This document shows, piece by piece, positions 33,139 through 44,700 of a stretch of 64,000 bases of DNA. Each line of letters opens with the position of its first letter. The stretch's first letter is position 1. The position numbers and the translations under genes are program-made. The notes below the pieces were generated by a model. It had not been told where the DNA came from, ran no database searches, and was given only the letters and a program-made list of their open reading frames with translations. Source of the DNA: Dryobates pubescens (lineage: Eukaryota; Chordata; Aves; Piciformes; Picidae); assembly GCF_014839835.1 (NCBI RefSeq), contig NC_071644.1, positions 7,541,266 through 7,605,265 on the forward strand, given 5' to 3'.

Positions 33139-33564
33139 TTTGGAGAGAGCAGATGGTTTGCCTCTCTCACACTGCCCTTCCCCTCGTGAGGGCTTGATCC
33201 ACGGACAAGGAGGGTGGAATTGTGCCAGCTTTGGGGGGCAGATGCTTTGACCAAGCCTACTTCTCTTGCAGGCACCAGCTGCACCTCACACTGCTGCTGG
33301 ACACAGGGCTGCTGCTGGATTTGCTGTTGCTTCCTGACTCCATCTGAGCCAAATCCAGCAGGCAAAACGCTCTGCTTGGGATCTTCTGGCATTGGCTCTC
33401 CAGTCACAACTGCACTCCAGATACTTAGAAATGCAGAGGAGGTTAAAAAAACCCCAACAAACAAAACCCTAAAGCAGCACAGCAAGGAAATCAATCAGTC
33501 AGAGCTCTCCAGACCAGCAGAGGCTTTTAGTTCAGGTTGTGGGGAAAGAGTTCCTTCAGCTTTG

Positions 33565-33770
33565 TCATAGAATCAGAGAACTGTCAGGGTTGGAAGGGAC
33601 CTCAAGGCTCAGCCAGCTCCAAGCCCCCTGCCATGGGCAGGGACACCTCACACCACAGCAGGTTGCTCACAGCCACCTCCAGCCTGGCTGCAAACACCTC
33701 CAGGCAGGAGGCTTCCACCACCTCCCTGGGCAGCCTGTGCCAGGCTCTCACCACCCTCCTGGGGAAGGTG
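33565..33770 (-). mobile_element. CR1 LINE 3' end, 'GGAAGCCTCCTGCC' subfamily
   Basis: Antisense counterpart of the copies at 24.1, 40.5 and 52.2 kb (TTGCTCACAGCCACCTCCAG). Clean 5' truncation at CTGGGGAAGG. Confidence 0.9.
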
Positions 33771-35270
33771 GGGAGATTTACTTCTTATTAATAAAGCAAT
33801 ATTCCATAGCCTACAAAACCAGAGCTCAGCTGTGGTTGGAGTGAAGGGCTCTGTGCAGCTGGGGAAGGGTGGGGATGGCTTTGTTCTTCCTCAGCTCTGC
33901 TCTCAGGAGCTGGGCATGGCTCTGTGCCTGCCTGCCTACACAGCATTCCTCTCAGCACCTGGCAGATCAGGGTTCCTTGGGCTTGCAAAGGTGCTGGGGG
34001 TGGAACTCACCTCAGCCGCCTGGCTTCTCTGATCCAACAAAAGGGCTTTTGGTTGATGGGTTTGGAGGTTTCTGGGGGTCATTTTTGGTGCTTGCTTTGA
34101 TCCCTGCACTTCTTGTTGCTCCTTGCCATCGTTTGAGTCACACAAAGGTGGTAGCCAAAGGGTGTGATGCACCACTGGGGGTTCTCTGATCAAGGTCAGA
34201 GTGATGGAGAGCAGGGTTGGTTACCACAGAACTGCCTCATCTCCACCAGCAAGGGGTCTCTGGGTTGGCAGTGATGGGAATTTGCCCTTCACCCCAGCAC
34301 AGCTGCCAGCTTTCCCATACAGGGTTTTGATGCCAAAGGGAAAAGAGGAAAGGATTGTTCCCATTGAGTTGTTGGGCCAGACCCCAAGGCAGCAACATTG
34401 GTGCCTCCAGCTGCCTCTCTTCAGGCAGCAGCAGGACACCACACTCTGCTGTCCTGCCTGGAGCCAGCACACAATGTTTTGCAGCATGCTGAGTGCTTTG
34501 CAGTTAGCAAAAGCAGAGCCAGGTGAGTGCTGGGGCAGCAGGTTCTCCTGCCCCAGTGAGTGTGAGCTGGGAAAGATGCTGGCTGCCTGCTCATGCTGGC
34601 AGCAGAGGGGCTCCTCCCAAGCCTCAGGACAGTGGCTGCTCAGAACAGATGCTGCAGCTCACTGTCAGTCCTGCTGGAGATGGGGCTGGATCAACAAAAA
34701 CCTCTGTGAACATTCTGGAGGCAAGACAAATCCTCTCCCAAACCTGGCCAAGTGTTTCTCTGGCACAAGACATTTGCATGAGGTCAGTGTTGGAGTTCCT
34801 CCCACTGCCTGGAGCGTTCACAACCTGAGATGACAAACTTTCTCCTCAGGCTTGAGCCCCCCTCCTGTGCAAGGTGCCTTGCTGTGGCCTCCCCTAGCCC
34901 ATAGCTGTCCTTGCATGCCTGGTGGCATCCTCCTGTGCCTGCTGCAGGAGGGCTGAGGCTGCTTCCTGCAGCACACACGACCCAGGCTTTGTCTGCAGCT
35001 TTCATGCTCCTTCCAAAACTGCAAGACAGGAAAGCTTTGTCACCACTGATGGGGGAGTAACTGCAACAGCAGCCCAGGAACCACTGCCCTGCAGCTCAGA
35101 GCTCGCTTTTTTTTGATCTGAAAGCCTGGAAAAAGGTTTGATTCCAGACAGGGTCAGAGGTCTAACCCATAGGAGGGAAAGGGCTGCATTGTTACTGGCT
35201 GATAAAACTGGAGCAGAGTGGCTGCTCACAGCCAGCCAGGGATTAGTCTGAAGGCTCAGGAGAGAGTCCT
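33771..35270. other. Intergenic, nothing recognised
   Basis: No repeat, RNA gene or coding homology was recognised in this 1.5 kb. Confidence 0.5.
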
Positions 35271-35271
35271 A

Positions 35272-35358
35272 GGAGGCTTAGGTTGGAAGGGACCTCAGAG
35301 GTCATCTGCTCCAACCTCCCTGCCATGGGCTGGGACAGCTCTCAGCTAGACTTGGCTT
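35272..35358 (-). mobile_element. CR1 3' end, broken by a sense CR1
   Basis: TTAGGTTGGAAGGGACCTCA up to ACTTGGCTTCAGG. The sense copy at 35366 begins straight after. Confidence 0.75.
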
Positions 35359-35365
35359 CAGGTAA

Positions 35366-35870
35366 CAGATATTGAGTCCTGTGTCCAGTTCTGGGCCCCT
35401 CAGTTTAAGAAGGACATTGAGACACTTGAACATGTCCAGAGAAGGGCAATGAGGCTGGGGAGGGGTCTGGAGCACAGCCCTGGGAGGAGAGGCTGAGGGA
35501 GCTGGGGTTGCTTAGCCTGCAGAAGAGGAGGCTCAGGGGAGACCTTCTTGCTCTCTCCAACTCCCTGAAGGGAGGTTGGAGCCAGGAGGGGGTTGGTCTC
35601 TTCTCCCAGGCAAGCAGCACCAGAACAAGAGGACAGAGTCTCAAGCTGTGCCAGGGGAGGTTCAGGCTGGATGTTAGGAAGAAATTCTTCCCAGCAAGAG
35701 AGGTTGGCCATTGGAATGTGCTGCCCCATCCCTGGAGGTGTTCAAGAGGGGATTGGATGTGGCACTTGGAGCCATGGTTTAGTTGTCAGGAGGTGTTGGG
35801 TGCCAGGTTGGACTTGATGATCTCTGAGGTCTCTTCCAACCTTATTGACTCTATGGTTCTATTCTCTGAT
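35366..35870 (+). mobile_element. CR1 LINE 3' part, (ATTCT) subfamily
   Basis: GAGTCCTGTGTCCAGTTCTG through GGTCTCTTCCAACCTTATTG and CTATGGTTCTATTCTCTG. It lacks about 20 bp of the CAGGGAGGTGGTGGAGTCCC block present in its relatives. Confidence 0.92.
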
Positions 35871-35889
35871 ATTCCTGCTTGTAGTGGCA

Positions 35890-36135
35890 AGAGGAATGGC
35901 CTCAGCTGGGACCAGGGGAGGTTTAGGTTGGGCTTTAGGAAACTTCTTTTTCCTGACAGGGTGGTCAGGCATTGGCACAGGCTGCCCAGGGAGGTGGTGG
36001 AGTCATCATCCCTGGAGGTGCTCACAAAATGTGTGGCCATGGCACCTGGGGCGATGGTTTAGTGTCCATGGTGGTGCTGGGTGCATGGATGATCTTAGAG
36101 GCTTTGCCAACCTTGATGATTCCATGATTCTTCTA
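35890..36135 (+). mobile_element. CR1 LINE 3' end fragment
   Basis: ACCAGGGGAGGTTTAGGTTG, a variant with GGTCAGGCATTGGCACAGG, and TGATGATTCCATGATTCTT at the end. Confidence 0.88.
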
Positions 36136-36254
36136 GCCAGGCATTACTGAGCCCTGTGCCACCCACAGCACAGGAAAGGAAGGGCTTTAGCTGCTGCAAA
36201 GGGCAAACACTCTTGCAGGAAGGCAGCTGGTGGCAGGGGTAGCAGTGCCAGCAT

Positions 36255-36342
36255 GTCACCTGCAGGGTGGTGAGGCACTGGGGCAGGTTGCCCAGAGAGG
36301 TTGTGGGAAGATCCCTTCCAACCCAACCCATTCCACGAGAGA
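36255..36342 (+). mobile_element. CR1 3' end with large internal deletion
   Basis: GGGTGGTGAGGCACTGGGGC joins directly to GATCCCTTCCAACCCAACCC. Confidence 0.75.
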
Positions 36343-37074
36343 GCCCAGGAGGAGAGAAGCTCTCAGTGGCTGCTGAGTGCCTTCCATGGGGAAAGGATCA
36401 CAACAGCAGCGTCCTTGACAGGTGCCAGGAAGCAGTGCAGGGGCAGGAGAAGCCCCATGTGTGGGAGAACTCTGCTAAACAGGATCTGCCAGACTTCCTC
36501 TGCATGAGAGACAGGCAAGCAGGGGGAGAGTGAAGGCAGAGCCCACACTTGGAGCAGGCCAGTGGGAACAAAGCTCTCCTGCCTCTTCCCTTGCACAGCT
36601 GCAGCTCCACCTGAGGCTGAACTCGGCGGTGATGACTCCCTCTCCTCTTCCTGCCCTGGAGCCCATCTCTACACCCAGGCAGCTTGGGTTGTCCTCCTCC
36701 TCTGAGAACCAGGAGTGAAAATGGAAGTGGTAAGCCTGGCTTCATTTCTTGCTGGGGTCAGAGGTGCAGCTGAGAAGGGGAGGGGGAGCTGGAGCTGCAA
36801 ACGTTGAGGTTTTGAGGGGAGAGCAGGGTCTGGGTACAGCAAAGTGGGGGCTGGCAGTCGGTGCTCAGCTGCTCCTCTGTCCTTGCCTGTGCTGTGCCAT
36901 TTCTCTGGATGTTCAGCAGCATTCCCAGGGAGCTGTCACCATTCTGAGGGGTTTCTAGGACTGTTCTCTAGGAATTCACTGCAGCAGCAGATTTCCACAG
37001 GGCTCAGCTCTTTAGAAACCCAGCCATGGATCTCAGTTCCTTTCCAGCCTGAGTCATGCTGCTTGCTTCCCAGA

Positions 37075-37322
37075 CTCACAGAGTGGTTGGGTTGGAAGGG
37101 ACTTTAAAGATCATCTAGATCCATGGCAGGGGATGCCTCCCACCAGCCCAGGGCCTCATCCAAGCTGGCTTTGAACACCTCCAGGGAGGGGGCAACCCGT
37201 TCCAGAGTCTCAGCACCCTCACTGGTCAAGAATTTCTGCCTAACCTCCAGTCTAAATCTACTCTCAGCTAGATTAGGGTGCTCAAACCCCCATCCAGCCT
37301 GGCCTTGACCACTTCCAGTGCA
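37075..37322 (-). mobile_element. CR1 LINE 3' end fragment
   Basis: ACTCACAGAGTGGTTGGGTT through CTCCAGTCTAAATCTACTCT. A short second CR1-like piece (CATCCAGCCTGGCCTTGACC) follows. Confidence 0.88.
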
Positions 37323-38685
37323 AAGCACAATTACAAACCAGACCAATGCTGTATTTCATCAATAAAAAAGAGAGAGGGAAAGAGAGAAAATCAATCTCAA
37401 TCTGTCAAGGAATCTGAAGTCCAGGCAGGTAATTAAAAGCCAACAAGATCCTGTGGTTTGCATGCCCCAAAGCCTGGATCCACAAAGCCATCTCCATCTC
37501 TGCAACTTGCTGAGCATGTGGAAAACAAAGAATTGGTGCCTTGAGGGGGAAACTCAGCTCTGACTCAGAGCTCATCCCATGCTGTACCCCGTGAAAAGGA
37601 GAGGCAGGGCTACGGGAGCAGGCACAAAGCAAGGGCTGCCGTGGAGGCTGGGGAGAAAATCCCTGCCGTGGCACTAACAGCATGGAAGGGACAAGTTTCC
37701 AAGTGTTAAAGGAGCACAGAGTGAGCCAGCCAAGGTCAGCTGGGCTGCAGGAGCCCTGCTGACAGCACAGGGACTCATTCCCCTTCCTCCCACTCACTCC
37801 CCAGCTGCCTTGCTGGGCTCAGACAAAAAGAGTGATTGTTTTTTGTGTGTGTGTGTGCTCGAAGCTTTGTTGCTGCTCAGAGGGTTTTGCTTTGTTATTG
37901 AGAGAGGGTGAAAAGCTGCAGATGAAAAATGAGCCCTCAGCAAAACCTGCCTTAGAGGCAAGTCTAGTTCTGAACCCTGAAACCAAAGGTCAGCTCCTTC
38001 CTGGCAGCTTGGACCAGAGAAATGACTCTGGAAACCCCCGTCCCAGACTGGCCCAGTGGTGTTCCTCTGCTGCAGCCACACCAGGGCTGAGCCTGCTCCA
38101 TCCCAGCAGGCCACTTTGCAGACCACACTTCTGCAGCTAAGCTGCTCCAACCTCAAAGGCTGCTGGCATCAGGGTGAAAATAGGGAGACTGAGACCTCTG
38201 CTGCCTGGCCCCCACCAGAGCTGGAGGCCAGCAAAGCTGTGAGTGGAGAGGCTCTGCCTGTCACCTGGGCAGGGAGGCTGATGGAAAATCAGCCTCATTC
38301 TCTGCTGAATTCCAGGCTGTGAGCAGAGAGCAGAGCTTGGCCAGCACTCCTGCAGCTGTGCTTGAAGTGGGGGCCAGAGCATCTCTCCTGATAGGAACTG
38401 AGGAGCCACACACCGCTTCCCTTTCCTGTTGGGGCTGGACGTGGGGCTGATGGGTGCTCAGGGGCACATCCATCAGTGTCTTTGCCTGCTTCCCCCCACC
38501 CACCAAGCTAAAAACTCAGCAGAGCCTGGCAAGATGCTGACCAACCCCTAAAAATAGAGCACACCTGAAATGCAGCCTCTGTGCTGAGAGCAACAGCAGC
38601 CACCCTGTGCTGCTGGGTTGCTCTGTTCCCTGCCATGAATGGGCAAAGGCTTGTGAGGAGGAACTGTTGCCCTGATGGCCTCTCC
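37323..38685. other. Intergenic, nothing recognised
   Basis: Apart from a short (GT)n run near 37845, no feature was recognised. Confidence 0.5.
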
Positions 38686-38687
38686 TT

Positions 38688-38835
38688 GTGCTGCCCAGGG
38701 AGGTGGTGGAGTCCCCAGCCCTGGAGGTGTTCAAGAAATGTGTGGACATGGCACCTGGGGACGTGGTTTGGTGGCCATGGTGGGCTTGGGTCGATGTTTG
38801 GACTTGGTCTTTTCCAACCTAGACAGTTCTGGGAT
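38688..38835 (+). mobile_element. CR1 LINE 3' end fragment
   Basis: TGCTGCCCAGGGAGGTGGTG, TGTGGACATGGCACCTGGGG and CTTTTCCAACCTAGACAGTT. Confidence 0.85.
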
Positions 38836-39197
38836 GCTCAGAGAACCTGTGCCAGGGACTCCAGGACCTGATTCCATGTGCAGGGCAGAATCTGCCCCAG
38901 GAGGCTGCTCCATCCTGAGCAGCCAGCCACGAGTCCTGCCTGCACTCTGGCCACTTCCCAGTGTGCCATTGGCAAGGCTGCTGGCTGGGGTTTGAGCAAA
39001 GGGCTGCAGTGCAGCCTGCCTCTGGGAAAGGAGCAGATTCCCCACTGCTATGGAGGGTGCCATAAATCCAGGGACCACTTACTGGAAATGTCAGCTGTGG
39101 AATGGAAAGGACTTCCAGGGGAAACCCTTCCAAACCTGGTTCAGCAGGGAGATAGGAAATTCTGGGCTGAATCAGCCACTCTTCCTGTAAGTCTTTC

Positions 39198-39268
39198 ATC
39201 CTGCTTTGGCAGGGGGGTGGGACTGGATGATCTCCAGAGGTCCCTTCTAAGCCCTACTGATTCTGTCT
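39198..39268 (+). mobile_element. CR1 3' tail, about 70 bp
   Basis: GGGACTGGATGATCTCCAGA and CCCTACTGATTCTGTC. Confidence 0.75.
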
Positions 39269-39794
39269 TGTGTGTGACTGGGCTCCTCTGGAGCCTACCA
39301 CATGAGTTTCCCAGGGACTGAGTTTGTCAAGATTCAGGCTCCAGAAGCCAGCTGGGTCTGCACTCCTGTGTCCTCCTCCCCTGGCATTAACGTTGGGGTG
39401 GTGATGGCTGCACAGACCCTGTGTGTTTTGGGGGGAGTCTGTGGCTTTTGCACACCCAAGGAAGGCTGAGGCTGAGTCCTGCCTGGTTATTCTGAGGGTT
39501 GGTGCGTCCAGTCCCACTCTTCCTAGTCCTGGGCTGAGCTGGAAAGCACTGAACCAAAGCAGTGATGCAGAGAGCTCTGTCAGCTCTTCCTTGGCAGGGA
39601 GCCTGATGGATGTGGACAGCCACTGGCACCTCTGGCAGTGGGGTGGAGGATGAGTTGTGACAACCCAACAGTTACTAATTCAGCCTGCTGAGCACAAAAG
39701 AGGAGCTTCAACAGTGACTGGGAGAGACAGGGCTGGAGACATTAGGCAGTCCTGACCTGCCTGGCTAAAAGGAGAACTCCAGAAGCCTCTGGCT

Positions 39795-39932
39795 CCCCAG
39801 GGAAGGGGTTGAATCCTCATCCCTGGAGGTGTTTAAAAGATGTGGTGCTGAGGGATGTGGTTTAGACTTGGTAGAGGTAGAGAATGGTTGGATTTGGTCT
39901 TAAAGATCCTCTCCAACCAAAACAATTCCACG
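39795..39932 (+). mobile_element. CR1 3' end, diverged
   Basis: AATCCTCATCCCTGGAGGTG and GATGTGGTGCTGAGGGATGT, a subfamily shared with 54.4 and 59.1 kb. Confidence 0.75.
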
Positions 39933-40261
39933 AGCCCGTGAGTGAGCAGGGAGCCACTTCCAGTGTCTTTTGCTGTTTCTCCTGCTCCATCCTTCCACTG
40001 CCACACATCTGTGTGCAGTAATCTCCCCTAGCTGTCAGCAGTTTATGGTCAGTCAAAGGAGTTGCAGCAATTCCAGGCAGGGGCAAGGAGAAAATGAAAT
40101 CTCTGGGCCAGAACTCTGCTGGGGAACTGTGGCAGCCTTTGCTTCTGCTCTGCCCTGCTGGCATCCAGCCCCCCTGCTTTCTCTTTGCCCCCACCTCCTG
40201 TATCAGGTTGCTCTTTGACCTCCTCCTGTAATCCTGCAAATGACCTCATTTGTTCCTACAA

Positions 40262-40375
40262 ACCACAGAATCATTATGGTTGGAAAAGACCTCTGAGAGG
40301 ATGGAGTCCATCAGCCTAACACCACCATGAGCACTAAAGCACTTCAAAATCCAGCTGAAAACGAGAAGCTGGCTG
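40262..40375 (-). mobile_element. CR1 3' end, old
   Basis: CCACAGAATCATTATGGTTG then CAACACCACCATGAGCACTA-like sequence. It fades after about 110 bp. Confidence 0.65.
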
Positions 40376-40464
40376 CCAGTCCATGCCAGTTTGGGAGCTT
40401 GTAAACAAAACTGGCCAGGGCTGTGGGTGAGAGAAGCAAGCTGCTGCTCAGCCACACCACAGCC

Positions 40465-40853
40465 ATGCCTGGGACTGTCCAGTCTGGAGAAGAGAAGGCT
40501 CCGAGGAGACCTAATTGTGGCCTTCCAGGATCTGCAGGGGGCTACAAGGAAGCTGGGGAGGGACTTTTGAGGGTGTCAGGGAGGGATAGGACTGGGGGAG
40601 ATGGAGCAAAACTAGAAGTGGGGAGATTCAGATTGGATGTGAAGAAGAAGTTGTTCCCCATGAGGGTGGTGAGAGCCTGGCACAGGTTGCCCAGGGAGGT
40701 GGTGGAAGCCTCCTGCCTGGAGGTGTTTGCAGCCAGGCTGGAGGTGGCTGTGAGCAACCTGCTGTGGTGTGAGGTGTCCCTGCCCATGGCAGGGGGTTGG
40801 AGCTGGCTGAGCCTTGAGGTCCTTTCCAACCCTAACCATTCTGTGATTCTGAC
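40465..40853 (+). mobile_element. CR1 LINE 3' part, 'GGAAGCCTCCTGCC' subfamily
   Basis: TCTGGAGAAGAGAAGGCTCC, TACAAGGAAGCTGGGGAGGG, and a tail of ATTCTGTGATTCTG. Nearly identical over 300 bp to 52.07-52.40 kb. Confidence 0.93.
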
Positions 40854-41182
40854 TCCAAGTGCTGCTGCAGACAGAGCTCTGCTTTTGCTAACATCAACCC
40901 TCCCAGCCCCTAATAAAACTCTTAACAACAGTCAAGTCTGGGCTCATGGCTGGCTCAGAAGCACCAGCAGAAAGCCTCAGCCCAGCAGTTTTCCCTCAAA
41001 GGGCTGTGGATGGCTCTACAAATGTGCAAGGACCAGCAGCTGCTGCAGGCTCTGGGGCAGCTGTCCTGAGGACAACAGGAGTATTGTGTCATGAAACTCT
41101 GCTTCCTCCAAGCCCTGCAGTGTAAGTCCATGCTCCCTTGCCCTGGTGGATGGAGGGCTGACACTGCATGCAGCTAAAGATT

Positions 41183-41235
41183 CCTAGCATCAATAAGGTT
41201 GGAAAAGACCTCAAAGGTCATCAGGTCCAAAATTT
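41183..41235 (-). mobile_element. CR1 3' tail, about 50 bp
   Basis: TAGCATCAATAAGGTTGGAA then GACCTCAAAGGTCATCAGGT. Confidence 0.6.
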
Positions 41236-42570
41236 GGAGTGCTGTGCTGGTTTAGGACCTAATATCTCAGGCCTGGCACAGTTGCACTGCCTGGTGATGG
41301 GGAGGTGGCTTGCAGAGCAGCTGGCTGGCTACCAGCAGCCCTGCTTCACAAGCTGTGCTGGGACAGTTTCAGCAGATGGTGGAGTTTGCAGGCTCACAGC
41401 TCTGCAGCAGCTCTGAGGCGGTGCAGGAGCACCAAGCCCCCACCAGCTGAAGTGTTCCAGCTCTAATTTGTTGCTTCAGGGTCCTGCTCACATCCATTAA
41501 ATGTGATCAAAGAAAGGCAGCGATGAAGGAGCAGTGCTGGCTGCACCTGTGGCATTCATCACCTGTCTTCTGCCACTGCCTTGCCAATGCTGGCCTCAAA
41601 CCACGCCTGGGCAGAGGAGGGTCAGGTCCAGCACTTTCCCAGCCTCCCATGCATTAGATCTCTGCCATGCTTGTGCCTGCTGCTCTCTCACTTCCATGAA
41701 TTCCCTCCTTTTGAAAGAGGCTGCTGCAAATGTGAAACTGGGATGCTGTGTCCTGGCTTGGCACCCTGCTGGAGGGGAAATAGCAGCAGTGCCCACTCAC
41801 AGCACTGCTCCTGGGGTATTTTCTTACTGCTGGATGTTACCAGGCTATTTTTAAGGAGGGTTTGGAGAACCTTGCAGCCAACTCTTCAGTGTTAGGATGG
41901 GGAAGCAGCTTTTCCCCCTCCACTGACCCTGCTCTCATCGGGCTGCTTCCATTCTCCCAGAGCAGCTCTCTCCTGCAACTGATTTTCCTTTCTCCATGCA
42001 TCCAAAACTTCAGTGGAATTCTGCTCCAAAGCACTGGAAAGCTACAGCACTTCACCCCACAAGTGGCTGCATTTTTTTCTGTGCTGGGTGACCTTTGAGG
42101 ATGCTTTGGGATGAAAGAGGTCATCTCTATGCTATAGACCTTCCCTCACTCTGGAGCCATTCCCAGCGAGGAGCTGTTGAGCAAAACAGAAGTGGTGAAG
42201 GCAGGGTGTAAACAGGGCTATTTTTGTAGTTTGCCTTCCAAGTCAAACAAAAATAAGAGCTGACTTGAGGCTGGAGACTGCATGACACACTGCTAACTGA
42301 GAACTGCCAAGGCAGGGCCTGAGCCTCCCTGCTGTAAGGCAGAGTGGCATTTCTGGAGTCACTGCAGTTCAAGTTCATGCACTCCAGCCAGGCAGCCTTG
42401 AAGCTGTTTGAAAGTGAAGTGTGACAGAGGGGCAGTGAGGTGAGCCATGTGTGGGCAGAGTTTGGAGGGGAACCTGGAGCTGGCTGTGAATGCTGGTGGT
42501 GATTCAGCTGATATCTGGCACCCTCTGCATCAGAACCCAGCTGATGTCTCAGCATGAGCTGGCAGAGGGC
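41236..42570. other. Intergenic, nothing recognised
   Basis: No repeat or coding homology was recognised. Confidence 0.45.
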
Positions 42571-42572
42571 AT

Positions 42573-42812
42573 CGAAGCATGGAATGGTTTGGGTTGGAAG
42601 GGACCTTAAAGATCAGCCTGTTCCAGTCCCCTGCCAGGGGACACCTTTGACCAGATCAGGTTGCTCAAGGCTTCATCCAACCTGGCCTTGAACACCCCCA
42701 GGGAGGAGGCAACCACAGCCACCCTGGGCAACCTGTGCCAGAGTCTCCCCACCCTCATGGGGAGGAATTTCTTCCTCATTTCCAGCCTCAATCTGCCCTC
42801 AACTTCAACCTC
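42573..42812 (-). mobile_element. CR1 LINE 3' end fragment
   Basis: GCATGGAATGGTTTGGGTTG through TTTCTTCCTCATTTCCAGCC. Confidence 0.9.
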
Positions 42813-43329
42813 TAGAGCTGAGAAGGAATTATGAGGATCCTTCTGTGACCCCTGGGAATGGACACAGTGAGGTCTCCCCTTCCAGCCCAGAACCCTGCTG
42901 CGTGAAGTTGGATCACTGGGTACCTTGGGCAGCTGTTGAAGGAGAAGCTTCTACCCACATGCTTCTTCCAGGGCTGCAGAGCTGCTTTGCTTCCTCTCCA
43001 AGTGGGGAATTTCCAAGTGGCCATATATAGCTAAACCCCCTCCAAACAAACCCTTTGTGTGGAGAGCTGGGGGGGAAAAACCAGCACAAACACACCACCA
43101 AAGAGCCACCCCCAAAAGGGCTGTGTTCCCAACCAGCCTGTTTGTTCCAGCTGTGGTGATTTGTCTCCCAGAGGATATTGCATCTCCTCAGACACTGTGG
43201 ATTGTTTACATCCCAGAATGTCACAGCAGCTGCAGCCTGCTACCCAAACCTTCCCATGCACAGAAGGAAGCATTCTATGGAGCTCTGTGCTGGAGGGTTG
43301 GTGGTGTGCAGATGGGAGGGGATTGTGTC

Positions 43330-43413
43330 ATGGTAGCAGTCAGGGTTGGAAGGGACCACAAGGATCATCTAGCTCCAACCCCCCTGCCATGGGCAGGGAC
43401 ACCCCACACTGGA
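43330..43413 (-). mobile_element. CR1 3' end, broken by a sense CR1
   Basis: GTCAGGGTTGGAAGGGACCA up to ACACCCCACACTGGA, where a sense copy takes over. Confidence 0.8.
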
Positions 43414-43417
43414 TCAG

Positions 43418-43905
43418 TCCTCCTGTACTCAGCACTGGGGAGTTCACACCTTGAGTACTGTGCTCAGTTTTGGGCCAAGGAGGACATTGAAGAGGGTCCA
43501 GAGAAGGGCAATGAAGCTGGGGAAAGGGCTGGGGAGGGAGCTGGGGGTGTTCAGCCTGGAGGAGAGAGGAGACCTCCTTGCTCTCTACAACTCTCTGAAA
43601 GGAGGTTGGAGTGAGGTGGGGATTGGTCTCTTCTCCCTACTATCAGGTGATAGAATGAGAGGCAATGGCCTCAAGTTGCACCAGGGGAGGTTTAGGTTGG
43701 AGCTTAAGAACAATTTCTTTGCTGCAAGAGTGGTCAGAGATTGGCACAGGCTGCCCAGGGAGCTGGTGGAGTCCCCACCCCTGGAGGTGTTCAAAACCCA
43801 CACAGACATGGCACTGGGGGCCGTGGTTTAGTGGCCATGGTGGGGTTGGGTTGATGGTTGGACTCTGGGATCTTAGAGAGCTTTCCCAGTTCTGTGCTTC
43901 TGAGC
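43418..43905 (+). mobile_element. CR1 LINE 3' part
   Basis: TTGAGTACTGTGCTCAGTTT, AGCTTTCCCAGTTCTGTGCT at the end. Its tail is about 40 bp from the G/T-rich minisatellite. Confidence 0.9.
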
Positions 43906-43944
43906 CTCACACAAGCACAGTGCAGCAGATTGGTGATTCTCACT

Positions 43945-44700
43945 GGGGGGCTGGGGTTGGGTTTTTTGGGGGGTTATTTGGGTTGGGTTTTTGGTTTGAG
44001 TTTTTGTTTGTTGGTTGCCTTTGGGTTGGGTTTTTGTTGGTTGCCTTTGGGTTGGAGTTTTGTTGGTGGCCTTTGGGTTGGAGGTTTTTGTTGGTGGCCT
44101 TTGGGTTGGGTTTTTGTTGGTGGCCTTTGGGTTGGGTTTTGTTGGTGGCCTTTGGGTTGGGTTTTGTTGGTGGCCTTTGGGTTGGGTTTTGTTGGTTGCC
44201 TTTGGGTTGGGTTTTGTTGGTTGCCTTTGGGTTGGAGTTTTGTTGGTTGCCTTTGGGTTGGGTTTTTGTTGGTTGCCTTTGGGTTGGGTTTTGTTGGTTG
44301 CCTTTGGGTTGGGTTTTGTTGGTTGCCTTTGGGTTGGGTTTTGTTGGTGGCCTTTGGGTTGGAGGTTTTTGTTGGTTACCTTTGGGTTGGGGTTTTGTTG
44401 GTTGCCTTTTTGTTGGTTGCTTTGGGTTTGGGTTTTTTGTTGGTTGCTTTGGGTTTTTGTTTGCTTGTGGGGTTTTGGTTTGGGTCTTTGTTGGTTGGTT
44501 TTGGTTTGGTTTTTTGTTGGTTGGTTTGAGTTTGGTTTTTTGTTGGTTGGTTGGTTTTGGTTTGGGTTTTTGTTGGTTGGTTTTGGTTTGGGTTTTTGTT
44601 GGTTGGTTTTGGTTTGGTTTTTTGTTTGCTTGTGGGGTTTTTGTCTGGGGGTTTTGTTTTGTTTGTTATTTTTGTCTGGTGTGTGTTTGTTTGCTTTTCT
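43945..44700. repeat. G/T-rich minisatellite, 25-27-bp units
   Basis: From 44017 to about 44400 about 15 units of GGGTTTTGTTGGTTGCCTTT plus GGGTT follow one another, 25-27 bp each. From there to 44700 a looser GGTTTGGGTTTTTGTTGGTT pattern continues. The plus strand has almost no A in the regular part and many GGG runs, so it could form G-quadruplexes. No unit matches the telomere hexamer. Confidence 0.95.

Noticed and set aside
35508-36062. 184-codon open frame and many similar 70-150-codon frames across the window
   Set aside because: They lie in CR1 3' ends. The recurring peptides (such as [15 protein letters not shown]) are translations of the same LINE region, not host genes.
41238-41300. 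Possible LTR start (TGTGCTGGTTTAGG)
   Set aside because: Only a dozen bases resemble an avian LTR end. No further structure was seen.
43945-44700. Interstitial telomere repeat
   Set aside because: The units have GGGTT and GGTTGG but not repeated TTAGGG, and the period is 25-27 bp.
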